A DNA stretch of 55,708 nucleotides from Nocardia pseudovaccinii NBRC 100343 (GCF_001613225.1 NZ_BDBY01000065.1:1-55708); one strand, 5' to 3'. Shown: positions 26,641 through 35,954, counted from the stretch's first letter. The notes: generated by a model not told the origin, from the letters alone. Translations and numbers: made by a program.

Positions 26641-27828
26641 ATGCGACTCCCAAACATTCTGCTGTTCCTGCTCGCCCTCGCGGTTGCGGCTACCGCCGGA
26701 TGCGGCGGTAGTGACCACACGACGACTCCGACCATCGATATCTCGAAACTGGATTCCGGTAATTACCCGGTAGTTCCCCGCGACATCGAAGCGATCCGAG
26801 TATTGCGAACCGGGCCCGCGCTGGAGGCGATCCGCATCGGCAATTCGACTCCACTACCTCTCGACGTGGACGGAAGATACTCCTTCCAGCGGCTCACCAA
26901 TACTGATCGTCGAATCACTCCGAATGCCACGCCGACTGTATTCTCATTGAGCGACCAAGAATTAGTCGAATCGACTCGAGGGATGGTCGCCGGATGGGAT
27001 AGCAGCGGCGAGCGCCGCAAGAAACCATCCCTCGGGCGGCAGGTCAACCTCTCCCTGCTCCGGTTTCCGGACACCGCACAGGCCGAAACCGCACTTCGCC
27101 GTCTGGCCGACCGACAATCCGATAATTTACCCGGCGATTCGGTGCAACTACCCAAATTCCCGCAGGCACGGGCGAAATGGTCGGCCAGCAAGAAATATCT
27201 CGATGGATGGCTCACCCACGATGCGATGGTGCTATATGTGCACATCGAGGACCCGCTCAGCGAACCACCGGAACGGGCCCCGCTCATCGACTTCGCGCAG
27301 AAATATTTCGAAAAGCAGATCGAGATGCTGGCAAGCTACTCGCCCACCCCGATCGACCAGCTCGGATCACTCCCCCTCGACGTGGACGGCCTCCTGAGCC
27401 GGACCTTGCCGCTGGAAGAGAAGGAGCGGATCGACAAGGACTACGACAACTCGATGGTCCTACCAGTCCACGCCGCGCTACATTTCGAGAATCTCCCCGG
27501 CCTCACCAAGGCCGCTTTCGATGATTCCGGCGTAGATTTTGTATCTTTTTCCGGCGCAAGGCTATTTCGCGCCCGTGATACCGACAGCGCCACTCGCCTG
27601 CTGGCAGCTTTTGCGGAGCGGGACTCGGATGGCTACCGGAAGATCGACAGCCCGCCGAATATGCCTGCCGCACGGTGTTTTGACACCGATAACGCGAGGT
27701 CGACTATCACTCGCTATCCGCCGGTGTGCTTCTTCGCTTACGACCGATACGTCGCGCGCGTAAGCGGCCACAACCCCCAAGAGCTATACCAGCGGACTGC
27801 GGCGCAATACAAGCTGCTCGCGCACTGA
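26641..27828 (+). CDS. DUF7373-type lipoprotein, type B (array copy 3)
   Basis: The 395-residue protein has a signal peptide ending TAGCGG (Cys21). The type B hallmark is IDISKLDSGNYPVVPRDIEA. In the first half are LLRFPDTAQAETALRRLADR and KFPQARAKWS. A conserved middle motif is PIDQLGSLPLDVDGLLSRTLPL. The second half has NMPAARCFD and PVCFFAYDRYVARV with the Cys pair, ending TAAQYKLLAH. I chose ATG 26641; a GTG at 26626 that overlaps the previous stop is also possible. It is the second gene of the first A-B pair and closely matches 29155. Function unknown. Confidence 0.8.
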   Translation: MRLPNILLFLLALAVAATAGCGGSDHTTTPTIDISKLDSGNYPVVPRDIEAIRVLRTGPALEAIRIGNSTPLPLDVDGRYSFQRLTNTDRRITPNATPTVFSLSDQELVESTRGMVAGWDSSGERRKKPSLGRQVNLSLLRFPDTAQAETALRRLADRQSDNLPGDSVQLPKFPQARAKWSASKKYLDGWLTHDAMVLYVHIEDPLSEPPERAPLIDFAQKYFEKQIEMLASYSPTPIDQLGSLPLDVDGLLSRTLPLEEKERIDKDYDNSMVLPVHAALHFENLPGLTKAAFDDSGVDFVSFSGARLFRARDTDSATRLLAAFAERDSDGYRKIDSPPNMPAARCFDTDNARSTITRYPPVCFFAYDRYVARVSGHNPQELYQRTAAQYKLLAH

Positions 27829-27886
27829 TGACCGGTGGTACCGGCCGGATCCGGAAACGGTTCCGGCACTGGCGAAGAGGGTGCAG

Positions 27887-27892
27887 TAGGAT
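27887..27892 (+). promoter_or_regulatory. Shared -10 element GTAGGATCC, unit 2
   Basis: CAGTAGGATCCGGC precedes the second A-B pair. TAGGAT ends 46 bases before the ATG at 27938, nearly the same distance as in unit 1. This suggests that promoter and genes were duplicated together. Confidence 0.45.
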
Positions 27893-27937
27893 CCGGCGAG
27901 GAGCACGTGAACGGGGAGACATCCGGACGGGGGAAGT

Positions 27938-29146
27938 ATGAGGTTGAAGGGCGCGTTCATCGCGTTACTGGCCGTGACGACCATGGCGAGCGCGAGTTGT
28001 GCGGCGAACGTGCCGGGGCATCCTGGACCGGGGCTGACGCCGGTGGATATCTCGAGTCTGAAGACCGGGCCCTACCGCGCAGAGCCAACCGCGTATGACC
28101 CTGATATCTCCTCGGTCGCCGACCTGCGCACCGTCGAGGCGCAAAGACTGTTCAACTATCTTGTCCACTCCTACGAGATCGACAGCGACATCACGGTTCT
28201 CGGCGGTGTCAAAATATTCTACGACGTCGATACCATGGTTCAGCCGGAGGCTTTCCCGGAAAAGTATCGGGCCGCGGCAGCCGACAACAACCTATTGCTC
28301 GGCGTCTATGTGTCGCGGATCAACACGAGCCTTCGCAGTCGTAAGAAGCTGATCATCTCCGTACTACGGTTCCCCACCGATGCTGCCAGCCGAAAAGCAG
28401 CCGAAGACTTCGACCGGATCACGAACCTCGATCCCGGGCGGCACCCGATCGCGATCGAGGGTCAGCCGGATGCCAGAGCGTCCTCCTCTGATGACATCAC
28501 CGGCGTCGCATTCGTCGCGCACGGCCCGTACGTCATCATGGTGAATGCCGGTATCCCGGAACCGAATCAGACCGGGCTTGCCGACATCATCGGTAGAACC
28601 ATAAACAAACAGACAGCGCGTCTCGACCGAACACAGCCAACGCCACTGGACGATGTACTCGATCTCCCACTCGACCCGGACAGTCTGATGCGACGCACCC
28701 TGCCTCGGGCGGCGGACTTCAGCGATCCGTTCATCCTCGACTGGGACTTCGGCTCCTATCAACCGGCAGGCGAGCTGCATTTCGAGCGCAATCCGGCCGA
28801 AGTCGCGAAGGCACTCGATGAGAACGGCGTCGATCTGGTCGCGCGACGTAGCTCGATCGTCTACCGAGCACGCGATCTTTCGGCGGCGTTTCGCCTGCAG
28901 TCGGTGCTTGTCAAGCCCGGGAAAGACGATGAAGTGCTCGATCCACCCCCGGGACTGCCCGACGCCCGCTGCCTGAAGCTCGACAATTCCGACGTTTACC
29001 GATTGTTCAACACTCTGTGCGCAGTCGTCTACGGGCGGTATGTCGCCGTTGTTCAGTCGAGTAAGACGTCCAACGCGCGAGTCGATGTCGCCCTCGATGA
29101 ACGAGCGGCCGCGCAGTACTCGGTGCTGGTGAAGAGCGAGAAGTGA
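27938..29146 (+). CDS. DUF7373-type lipoprotein, type A (array copy 4)
   Basis: The 402-residue protein has a start ATG 27938 after ACGGGGGAAG. The signal peptide ends SASC (Cys21), as in copy 2. It carries type A features: GHPGPGLTPVDISSLKTGPY, VLRFPTDAASRKAAEDF, GQPDARASSSDD and the C-terminal GLPDARCLKL with LCAVVYGRYVAVV. Most of the chain is identical to copy 2, so the pair arose by recent duplication. The stop overlaps a GTG of the next frame (GTGA), so translation of the type B gene behind it may be coupled. Function unknown. Confidence 0.8.
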   Translation: MRLKGAFIALLAVTTMASASCAANVPGHPGPGLTPVDISSLKTGPYRAEPTAYDPDISSVADLRTVEAQRLFNYLVHSYEIDSDITVLGGVKIFYDVDTMVQPEAFPEKYRAAAADNNLLLGVYVSRINTSLRSRKKLIISVLRFPTDAASRKAAEDFDRITNLDPGRHPIAIEGQPDARASSSDDITGVAFVAHGPYVIMVNAGIPEPNQTGLADIIGRTINKQTARLDRTQPTPLDDVLDLPLDPDSLMRRTLPRAADFSDPFILDWDFGSYQPAGELHFERNPAEVAKALDENGVDLVARRSSIVYRARDLSAAFRLQSVLVKPGKDDEVLDPPPGLPDARCLKLDNSDVYRLFNTLCAVVYGRYVAVVQSSKTSNARVDVALDERAAAQYSVLVKSEK

Positions 29147-29154
29147 GACCGACC

Positions 29155-30336
29155 ATGCGACTGCGGCACGGCCTGTTAGTGATCCTCACCGCCACCATCG
29201 CTGCCACTACCGGTTGCGGTGGTGAGGCTACGGCCCCCGCCATCGATATCTCCAAGCTGGACTCCGGAAATTATCCGACGACACCTCGGGACATCGAGGC
29301 TATCCGAACGAGCCGATCCGGAGCAGCGCTGGAGTCGGTCCGAATCGGCAGTGCCACCCCGTTGCCTCTCGACGTAGACGGCCGGTTGTCCTTCCAGCGC
29401 CGCACGAACGTCGATCGACGGATTACTCCGGAATCCCCACCGGCTTCGTATTCGCTGAGCGATGCGGAATGGGCCGATCTATCAAAGGGTTTCATCGCCG
29501 GCTGGGAGACCAGCGCCGAGCGTCGTGGTCAACCATCGCTCGGCAAGCAGGTGCAGATGGAACTGTTCCGGTTCCCCACCTCCTCCGAAGCCGAGGCCGC
29601 GGCGCGCCGCTTGGCCGACCGGCAGGCTGCGAATCTATCCGGCGATCCGGTCCAGATAACCGGCTTTCCACAGGCCCGAGCGAAGTGGTCCGTGAGTAAG
29701 AAATATCTCGACGCGTGGCTGGCCGACGAAACAACGCTGCTCTATGTACATGCCGAAGACCCGGTCAGTGAACCGGCCGAGCCCACATCACTCATCGAGT
29801 TCACCCAGAAATATTTCAGCAAGCAGATCGAAATGCTGAAGAGCTACGTGCCGACCCCGGTCGACCAACTCGGGTCGCTCCCCATCGACGTGGACGGCCT
29901 ACTGAGCCGCACTTTACCGCTGGAGGATAAAGAGAAGCGCGATAAGAGCTACGATCAATCGATGGTGCTGGCGGGGCAGGCAGCACTACATTCCGAGCCG
30001 CTACCGGCTGTCGCAAAGGCCGCATTCGCTAATGCCGGTGTGGATTTCGTCTCGTATTCGGGCGCACAGGTCTATCGGACGAAGGACACCGAAGGAACAA
30101 CCCGCTTGATCGCGGCCTTTATCGACGGGGACGCCGCGGGCTACAACAAGATCGACAGCCCGCCCAATTTGCCTGTGGCGCAATGCTTCGACGATAAGGA
30201 TCCGAAATCGTTTTCGATTCGATATCCCCCGGTGTGCTTCTTCGCCTATGACCGTTATGTCGCACGGGTGACCGGCCACAATACGCAGGAGCTGTACCAG
30301 CGGACTGCCGCGCAGTACAAGCTGCTCACATACTGA
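29155..30336 (+). CDS. DUF7373-type lipoprotein, type B (array copy 5)
   Basis: The 393-residue protein has a signal peptide ending TTGCGG (Cys21). Type B features are IDISKLDSGNYPTTPRDIEA, LFRFPTSSEAEAAARRLADR, GFPQARAKWSVSKKYLDAWL, PVDQLGSLPIDVDGLLSRTL and the C-terminal NLPVAQCFD with PVCFFAYDRYVARV. It is close to copy 3 over its whole length. ATG 29155 gives the same signal-peptide length as copies 3 and 8; GTG 29143 overlaps the previous gene. It ends the second A-B pair. Function unknown. Confidence 0.8.
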   Translation: MRLRHGLLVILTATIAATTGCGGEATAPAIDISKLDSGNYPTTPRDIEAIRTSRSGAALESVRIGSATPLPLDVDGRLSFQRRTNVDRRITPESPPASYSLSDAEWADLSKGFIAGWETSAERRGQPSLGKQVQMELFRFPTSSEAEAAARRLADRQAANLSGDPVQITGFPQARAKWSVSKKYLDAWLADETTLLYVHAEDPVSEPAEPTSLIEFTQKYFSKQIEMLKSYVPTPVDQLGSLPIDVDGLLSRTLPLEDKEKRDKSYDQSMVLAGQAALHSEPLPAVAKAAFANAGVDFVSYSGAQVYRTKDTEGTTRLIAAFIDGDAAGYNKIDSPPNLPVAQCFDDKDPKSFSIRYPPVCFFAYDRYVARVTGHNTQELYQRTAAQYKLLTY

Positions 30337-30345
30337 TCAAGCTAG

Positions 30346-30351
30346 TAGGAT
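30346..30351 (+). promoter_or_regulatory. Shared -10 element GTAGGATCC, unit 3
   Basis: CTAGTAGGATCCCGC stands between copies 5 and 6. TAGGAT ends 34 bases before the TTG start at 30385. It would drive copies 6, 7 and 8 as one unit. Confidence 0.45.
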
Positions 30352-30384
30352 CCCGCGGGAACCACGCGAACGAAGGGGAGGGCG

Positions 30385-31611
30385 TTGAAGCTCGCAGTGA
30401 AATCGGCGCCGGTTCGGGCGACCTGGACTCTGCTCGCGGTCGGCGTCCTGGCGCTGGGCGCTGTCGGTTGCGGCACCGAGGTGCCCGGTACCGCGACGCG
30501 GGTTCAAACCGATGTGTCGAAGCTCGATGTCGGCAACTACCAGACCAAACCGCGCACAATCGGTAATGCCAAGAGCGACAAGCAGGCTCGCGCGCGCGAG
30601 GCACAGCGCCTCGCCGATTACGTCGCCTTGCCCTATGAAGCCGATCCCTCGTACATCGAAGACGTATGGAGCATTCGCTCGCACATCGTGCTCAACCGAA
30701 AAACCCTGGGCAACCTGGTTATCAACGACACTTTCGACGAGGTGGCCAAAGATCTGACCGCGGGTTGGGTCAATGCCTGGTCCACCGGTGGCGCGCCGGA
30801 GGACAAACGGCGGACCCTGAACGTCGCGGTATTGATGTTCCCGGATGCGCAGACCGCGACGACGGTCGGCCCGATGCTCGAGCACGACGACTTCACCTAT
30901 AACCGCGACAATCAACCGGTTCCGATTACCAAGCACGCCAACACAACCGCGCACTGGCGACCGGATATCTCGTCCATCGGCTCCTGGACCGTGCACGACC
31001 GGTACGTCATCTTCATCAAGGTTGTGGACGACACCTCCGCACCCGACCTCCCCGCATTGACATCACAGGTCGAGCGGATGCTGGATATGCAAGTTCCGCT
31101 GCTCGACAAGTTCCACCCGACACCGGCCAACGAGCTCTCGCACATACCGCTCGATCCGCCCGGACTCCTGGGGCGGACGATCCCGAGCAACCCGGAGCAA
31201 CCGTTGCGCGGCGAACCGGACGGCTTATACGAGGGCCGCGGCATGCTGACTCTGTTGAATTCCAAGCCGACCACGATGGGGACACTGGAGAAGGGCGAGG
31301 TCGATCTGGTCTCCTTCGGCGATGCGGCGGTCTTTCGCAGCAAGACCGCCAAGGGCGCGGAGGCGCTCTGGCAGGAATGGCAGCCTTCCAAGAACCTGGC
31401 GGCGAACAAGAAGATGGTCGAAGCGCCTTCCGGACTCGGCGAGAACACCGAATGTTATGCGGATCTGGTCGGATCCGGCGATAAGCAAACCGTCTCCATG
31501 AATATCTGTGTCTTCCAAGTCGACCGGTACACCGTGCAGGCATTCGGAAAGCAGTTGCAGGATCTCCATCAGAAGGTGTCGGCGCAATACGCCTTGTTGA
31601 CCAGCGTGTGA
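30385..31611 (+). CDS. DUF7373-type lipoprotein, divergent member (array copy 6)
   Basis: The 408-residue protein starts with TTG 30385 after AAGGGGAGGG. GTG 30397 is an alternative with no such site. The signal peptide ends AVGC (Cys29). It is nearer to copy 1 than to types A and B: DVSKLDVGNYQTKPR, VLMFPDAQTATTVGPML, NTTAHWRPD and FHPTPANELSHIPLDPPGLLGRTI. The C-terminal Cys pair is in NTECYADL and NICVFQVDRYTVQAF, and it ends AQYALLTSV. It lies ten bases before copy 7, so a three-gene unit with copies 7 and 8 is likely. Function unknown. Confidence 0.8.
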   Translation: MKLAVKSAPVRATWTLLAVGVLALGAVGCGTEVPGTATRVQTDVSKLDVGNYQTKPRTIGNAKSDKQARAREAQRLADYVALPYEADPSYIEDVWSIRSHIVLNRKTLGNLVINDTFDEVAKDLTAGWVNAWSTGGAPEDKRRTLNVAVLMFPDAQTATTVGPMLEHDDFTYNRDNQPVPITKHANTTAHWRPDISSIGSWTVHDRYVIFIKVVDDTSAPDLPALTSQVERMLDMQVPLLDKFHPTPANELSHIPLDPPGLLGRTIPSNPEQPLRGEPDGLYEGRGMLTLLNSKPTTMGTLEKGEVDLVSFGDAAVFRSKTAKGAEALWQEWQPSKNLAANKKMVEAPSGLGENTECYADLVGSGDKQTVSMNICVFQVDRYTVQAFGKQLQDLHQKVSAQYALLTSV

Positions 31612-31621
31612 GGGTGATCGC

Positions 31622-32830
31622 GTGAGCAAGAGACTGTGGGCAGGCGCCGCATTGGCCTTGGCACTCACCGTGGCGACGGGCTGTTCGACCTCGATCACCG
31701 GAAGTCCGCAACCGGGTCTGACACCGGTCGAGCTACGCAATCTGAAGACCGGAGCGCTGGCCACCGAACCGTCCGACTACCAACTGCATCTCAGCGACGG
31801 CAAGAAGGACGTGCGGTTGATCGAAGCGCGCCGCATGTTGAACTACCTCGTGCACCCGTTCGACGTGGACAGCGATCTCACCGACATCGGATACACCAAG
31901 CTGATGGCGGATCCCTACAGCATGACCGCGGACGGAGCCCTGCCCGAGTTCTATAAACCCGTCACCGATAAGTACGACCTCATCGCGGGCGCCTATGTAT
32001 CCAGGACCAATGGCAGTCTGCGCAGCATGAAACGACTGATCATGGCCATCCTGCGCTTTCCCACCGCCGCCGACAGCACAGGCGCCGCAGCCGAATTCGA
32101 TCGGATCACCAGGGAACAGCGCGAGCGCCACGACATCCAGATCACCGGCTACCCGGATGCGCGGGCCTCGTCGCCCGATGATCTGACGGTCACCGCGTTT
32201 CAGTCGCACGGCCCCTATCTCATCCTGACCAATGCCGCACTGCCGCAGCCGAATAGGGACGGCCTCGCCGACCGCGTCAAGAAGGCCATCGATCTGCAGA
32301 TCGCTCAATTGGACAGGCAGCAACCCATTCCGCTCGATGATGTGCTCGATCTTCCGATCGACCCCGACGGCATCATGCGCCGGGCCGCGCCGCGCGCAAA
32401 GGATTTCAGCGATCCCTTCTTCGGCATCGCCGACTTCGGCCCCTATCAGCCATCGGGAATACTGCATTTCCAACGGAACCCGATCGAGGTCCGAAAGGCC
32501 ATGGAGGACAGCGGTGTAGATCTCGTCGGAAGACGAGCGGGTACCGTCTATCGAACTCGCGATCTCGCGGGCGCTTTCAGATTGCAGACCGCATTGACCA
32601 AGCCCGGCAAGGACGACGAGATCGTCGATCCACCACCCGGTCTACCTGACGTGCGCTGCCTCCGGCTCAACGCCACGGATTCGAATCGGCTGTTCAACAG
32701 CTTCTGCGCGATCGTGTACGGACGCTATGTCGCGGTTGTCGAATCATCGACGCCCTCGACCACGCGGGTAGATCTGCGACTACAGGAACGCGCCGCGGCG
32801 CAGTACTCGATCCTTGCGAAAAGTGAGTGA
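31622..32830 (+). CDS. DUF7373-type lipoprotein, type A (array copy 7)
   Basis: The 402-residue protein has a GTG start at 31622. The signal peptide ends ATGC (Cys21). Type A features are present but more diverged than in copies 2 and 4: GSPQPGLTPVELRNLKTGAL, ILRFPTAADSTGAAAEF, GYPDARASSPDD, PLDDVLDLPIDPDGIMRRA, and the C-terminal GLPDVRCLRL with FCAIVYGRYVAVV. It ends AAAQYSILAKSE. Its stop overlaps a GTG of the next frame. It forms the third A-B pair with copy 8. Function unknown. Confidence 0.8.
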   Translation: MSKRLWAGAALALALTVATGCSTSITGSPQPGLTPVELRNLKTGALATEPSDYQLHLSDGKKDVRLIEARRMLNYLVHPFDVDSDLTDIGYTKLMADPYSMTADGALPEFYKPVTDKYDLIAGAYVSRTNGSLRSMKRLIMAILRFPTAADSTGAAAEFDRITREQRERHDIQITGYPDARASSPDDLTVTAFQSHGPYLILTNAALPQPNRDGLADRVKKAIDLQIAQLDRQQPIPLDDVLDLPIDPDGIMRRAAPRAKDFSDPFFGIADFGPYQPSGILHFQRNPIEVRKAMEDSGVDLVGRRAGTVYRTRDLAGAFRLQTALTKPGKDDEIVDPPPGLPDVRCLRLNATDSNRLFNSFCAIVYGRYVAVVESSTPSTTRVDLRLQERAAAQYSILAKSE

Positions 32831-32838
32831 GCGAATCA

Positions 32839-34044
32839 ATGCGCCTACGCCACCGAGCCTTTGCCACGGCATTCGCACTGCTGCTCGCGACGAGCGCATG
32901 CGGCAGTGACTCCGACACTGCCGGACCGAACACACCCGCTATCGATATCAGCAAGTTGGATACCGGAAACTACCCGACCACACCCGCAGATATCGAGCAG
33001 ACCAGAAACTACGAAGCGGCCGTACTCCGGGAGGCGATCCGGATCGGCAATGCCATGCCGCTCGTCATGGATGTCGACAATCGATTCATCTTCGAACCGC
33101 ATCAGTACTTCAACCGCTGGTTTTCGTCGAAGTTTTCGCCGTCGTTCAGTGGATCTGGTGTGAACGGCGAAGATTTCAACTCGGTCGCGCCCGGGCTGGT
33201 GGTCGGCTGGTACACATACGGACAGCGGCGCGAGGAGTTCGATATCGGTCGCTCGGTGGCGATATACACGCTTCGGTTTTCGAACGCCGACCAAGCCGCC
33301 GCGGCCGCTCGAACCCTGGCGGATCGCTCGGTCGGGGAAGCTCTCCAGATACCCGGCTATCCGGCCGCACGGACCACTTACCGTGCCAAGACCGAACTCG
33401 GCACGCCCGCGATGTACACCTGGCTCACCAAGGGCGACCTGGTCCTGCACGTGCGGATCGACGATCCGATCAGCACTCCCTTCGACCCTGTTCCGCTCGC
33501 CGATATCACCAGGCGAGCGTTCGACAAGCAGATCGAGATGCTGAAAAACTATGCGCCGACCCCAGCAGACCAGATCGCGGCGCTGCCGCTCGATGTCGAT
33601 GGTTTGCTCAGTCGGACACTCCCACTCGAAAAGGACAATATGCCGGTCGACGGGTCCAATCCGTCCGCTGTCTATCCGAAGCAGGCCGCCCTGCATCCGG
33701 AGAACTATCCGAATCTGGCGAAGGCCGCATTCGACGACGCGGGGGTCGACTATGTCGCCGTGGGCGGCGCCCACATCTATCGCACCCGCGATGCGGCCGG
33801 CGCGACCAGGTTGCTGGCAGCGATAGAGACCCAGGTCGCCGCGAAGTACGACAAGATCGACAGCCCGCCCAATCTGCCGACCGCCCACTGTTTCGATACC
33901 AAGGCGGGCACCGCCTCATGGTCCTACCCACCGATGTGCTTGGTCCCCATCGACCGGTATGTCGCCCAAATCCACGGCAGCAACGTCCAGGACATGTATC
34001 AAAGGGCGGCGGCCCAATACAAGCTATTGTCAAGCGCGCGTTGA
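32839..34044 (+). CDS. DUF7373-type lipoprotein, type B (array copy 8)
   Basis: The 401-residue protein has a signal peptide ending TSACG (Cys21). Type B features are AIDISKLDTGNYPTTPADIE, TLRFSNADQAAAAARTLADR, GYPAARTTYRAK, PADQIAALPLDVDGLLSRTL and the C-terminal NLPTAHCFDT with PMCLVPIDRYVAQI. It has a longer, aromatic-rich loop near residues 85-110 than copies 3 and 5. ATG 32839 is preferred; GTG 32827 overlaps the stop of copy 7. It is the last lipoprotein of the array, 126 bases before the kinase gene. Function unknown. Confidence 0.8.
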   Translation: MRLRHRAFATAFALLLATSACGSDSDTAGPNTPAIDISKLDTGNYPTTPADIEQTRNYEAAVLREAIRIGNAMPLVMDVDNRFIFEPHQYFNRWFSSKFSPSFSGSGVNGEDFNSVAPGLVVGWYTYGQRREEFDIGRSVAIYTLRFSNADQAAAAARTLADRSVGEALQIPGYPAARTTYRAKTELGTPAMYTWLTKGDLVLHVRIDDPISTPFDPVPLADITRRAFDKQIEMLKNYAPTPADQIAALPLDVDGLLSRTLPLEKDNMPVDGSNPSAVYPKQAALHPENYPNLAKAAFDDAGVDYVAVGGAHIYRTRDAAGATRLLAAIETQVAAKYDKIDSPPNLPTAHCFDTKAGTASWSYPPMCLVPIDRYVAQIHGSNVQDMYQRAAAQYKLLSSAR

Positions 34045-34170
34045 GCGGCCGGGCATAACGTGCCCACCAGTGTGTACATGACGAGATGCGAGTCGAATAC
34101 CCACCGTCGACTTGCTAGATTTTCCCGAAGGCTCGCAGTCCGGGCGTTCGACATCGTTGAGGAGGACCGA

Positions 34171-35775
34171 ATGGCGTTGCGGCCCGGCGCAATCGTAGGC
34201 GGCTACCGGGTACTGCAGGTTCTCGGCAGCGGCGGCATGGGCACCGTCTACCTGGCGCAGAATCCCATTCTGCCGCGCCGCGATGCGCTGAAGGTCCTCA
34301 GCGCCGATCTGTCCACCGATGACGAGTTCCGGGCCCGCTTCGAGCGCGAGGCGAATCTCGCTGCCGGACTCGATCATCCGAATATCGTCGCCGTCTACAA
34401 CCGCGGTGAAGAAGCCGGGCAGTTGTGGATCGCCATGCAATACGTCGATGGCGTCGATGCCTCGGACGAGGCCAGGAAGGGGCCGACGGTGATGACGCCG
34501 CAGCGGGCGCTGCGCATCGTCTCCGAGGTGGGTAAGGGGCTCGATTACGCGCACCGGCGCGGACTGCTGCATCGCGATGTGAAACCGGCCAACTTCCTGC
34601 TCTCCGCGGCCGAGGAGGGCGATGAGGAGCGGGTGCTGCTCACCGATTTCGGTGTCGCCAAATCCGCCGAGGACGGCCAAGACCTCACGGCCACAGGCAA
34701 TTTCATGGCCACTGTGGCCTATGCCCCGCCCGAACAGTTGGTCGGAACCAGCCTCGACCACCGCGCCGACATCTACAGCCTCGGCTGCTCCTTCTTCAAG
34801 CTCTTGACGGGCCAGAACCCCTACCCGTCGACCATGCCGGCCGTGGTCATGATGGGCCATCTGCACGAGCCGCCACCGAAGCTGAGCGCGGTCCGGCCCG
34901 GCCTGCCGCCCGCGCTGGACGCGGTGATCGAGAAGGTGATGGCCAAAGATCCGGCACAGCGCTATGCGACGTGCCGCGAGTTCACCCAAGCGGCCGAGGC
35001 CGCGCTGTACGGCAATCAGTTCCGTGCACCCGAAGCCGGGTACTCGACAGACGTCCGCACACCGATCCCCGGGTACGGCACGAATCCCAATACGCCGATC
35101 CCGGGATACGGCACCGATTCGGGCATCCCGACCTACGCCACGAACACCGGGTACAGGCCGCTCGGACGTGAAAACACCGATCAGAGCCTCATCGCGACCC
35201 AGCGAAATGGCAACGGAAACAACCGGTCCGGCGCACGCCGTTTCCTTGTGCCCGCCATCATCGGCTTGGTGGTCGCCGCGGCCGTCGCGGCGGGCACCTT
35301 CTTCTTCACTCGCGACGGCGGGACAAACGACGCGGGCAGCCGAGACAAATTGGCCCAGGTCCGTAACGACTATCCGCAATTCGACGGGAAGACCGTGACG
35401 GCCTTCAATTACGGCAATGCCACGCTTTCGGTAGCGCTGAATCCGAGCGCACAGTCGAAATTCCTGCAGGACATCGGTTTCCGGTACAGCAGCAAGTACA
35501 AGGCCGTCGGAGATGAGAAATCACCGCGACAGCTGTCGGCCAGCAGCTACTCGACAGATATCGACACCGATATCGTCATCGTGCTGCGATCCGACAGCGA
35601 GGCGGGCAACGGTGGGCTGCGTGGCCTGCCGGGCGCGATCCTGACCAGTTCGGCCAAAGTGGTGGTGGTGGACGACCCGGCGACCGTACAGGCCTTCCAG
35701 GTATGGACCGACCAGTCGACGAATCTGTTGGCCGACAAGATGGTCCCGACCATCGCCAAAGTCGTTACGAAGTAG
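34171..35775 (+). CDS. Transmembrane serine/threonine protein kinase (PknF-like)
   Basis: The 534-residue protein starts at ATG 34171 after GAGGAGG. The N-terminal kinase domain (about 10-275) has the glycine loop GSGGMGTVY, the invariant Lys in ALKVLS, the catalytic HRDVKPAN (134-141) and DFG at 159-161. An activation loop with several Thr (DLTATGNFMATVAYAPPEQ) follows. The juxtamembrane part repeats IPGYGT twice. One membrane helix lies at about 357-378, then an outer domain of about 155 residues without Cys that I do not recognise. It should autophosphorylate and act on nearby FHA proteins, as PknF acts on Rv1747. TAGATT at about 34116 is a possible -10. Confidence 0.92.
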   Translation: MALRPGAIVGGYRVLQVLGSGGMGTVYLAQNPILPRRDALKVLSADLSTDDEFRARFEREANLAAGLDHPNIVAVYNRGEEAGQLWIAMQYVDGVDASDEARKGPTVMTPQRALRIVSEVGKGLDYAHRRGLLHRDVKPANFLLSAAEEGDEERVLLTDFGVAKSAEDGQDLTATGNFMATVAYAPPEQLVGTSLDHRADIYSLGCSFFKLLTGQNPYPSTMPAVVMMGHLHEPPPKLSAVRPGLPPALDAVIEKVMAKDPAQRYATCREFTQAAEAALYGNQFRAPEAGYSTDVRTPIPGYGTNPNTPIPGYGTDSGIPTYATNTGYRPLGRENTDQSLIATQRNGNGNNRSGARRFLVPAIIGLVVAAAVAAGTFFFTRDGGTNDAGSRDKLAQVRNDYPQFDGKTVTAFNYGNATLSVALNPSAQSKFLQDIGFRYSSKYKAVGDEKSPRQLSASSYSTDIDTDIVIVLRSDSEAGNGGLRGLPGAILTSSAKVVVVDDPATVQAFQVWTDQSTNLLADKMVPTIAKVVTK

Positions 35776-35954
35776 CACGCTGCCTCGGTGTTCGTCGGCC
35801 GCGCGGTAGACGTGACGCCGGGCCGTTCGGTAGGGTGTTCGCAGCCAGCCCACTAGCCAGTTCAGGTGGAAAAGCGAGCGAAGGGGGAAGGAGGGGAACG
35901 CTGGCAGCGACCGATGTTGCGGCACCGCGATATGAGACGTTCAGGGGGAGTCCA

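Larger units (their letters stand above)
25428..34044 (+). repeat. Tandem array of three A-B lipoprotein gene pairs
   Basis: Pairs 25428/26641, 27938/29155 and 31622/32839 each hold a type A gene followed by a type B gene on the same strand with a gap of eight bases or less. Copies 2 and 4, and copies 3 and 5, are the closest relatives by eye, so the second pair copies the first more recently than the third. The divergent copy 6 interrupts the series and copy 1 stands before it. Confidence 0.75.

Noticed and set aside
34030..35379. Open frame of 449 codons opposite the kinase gene
   Set aside because: The kinase motifs on the plus strand are complete and the antisense product has no recognisable feature.
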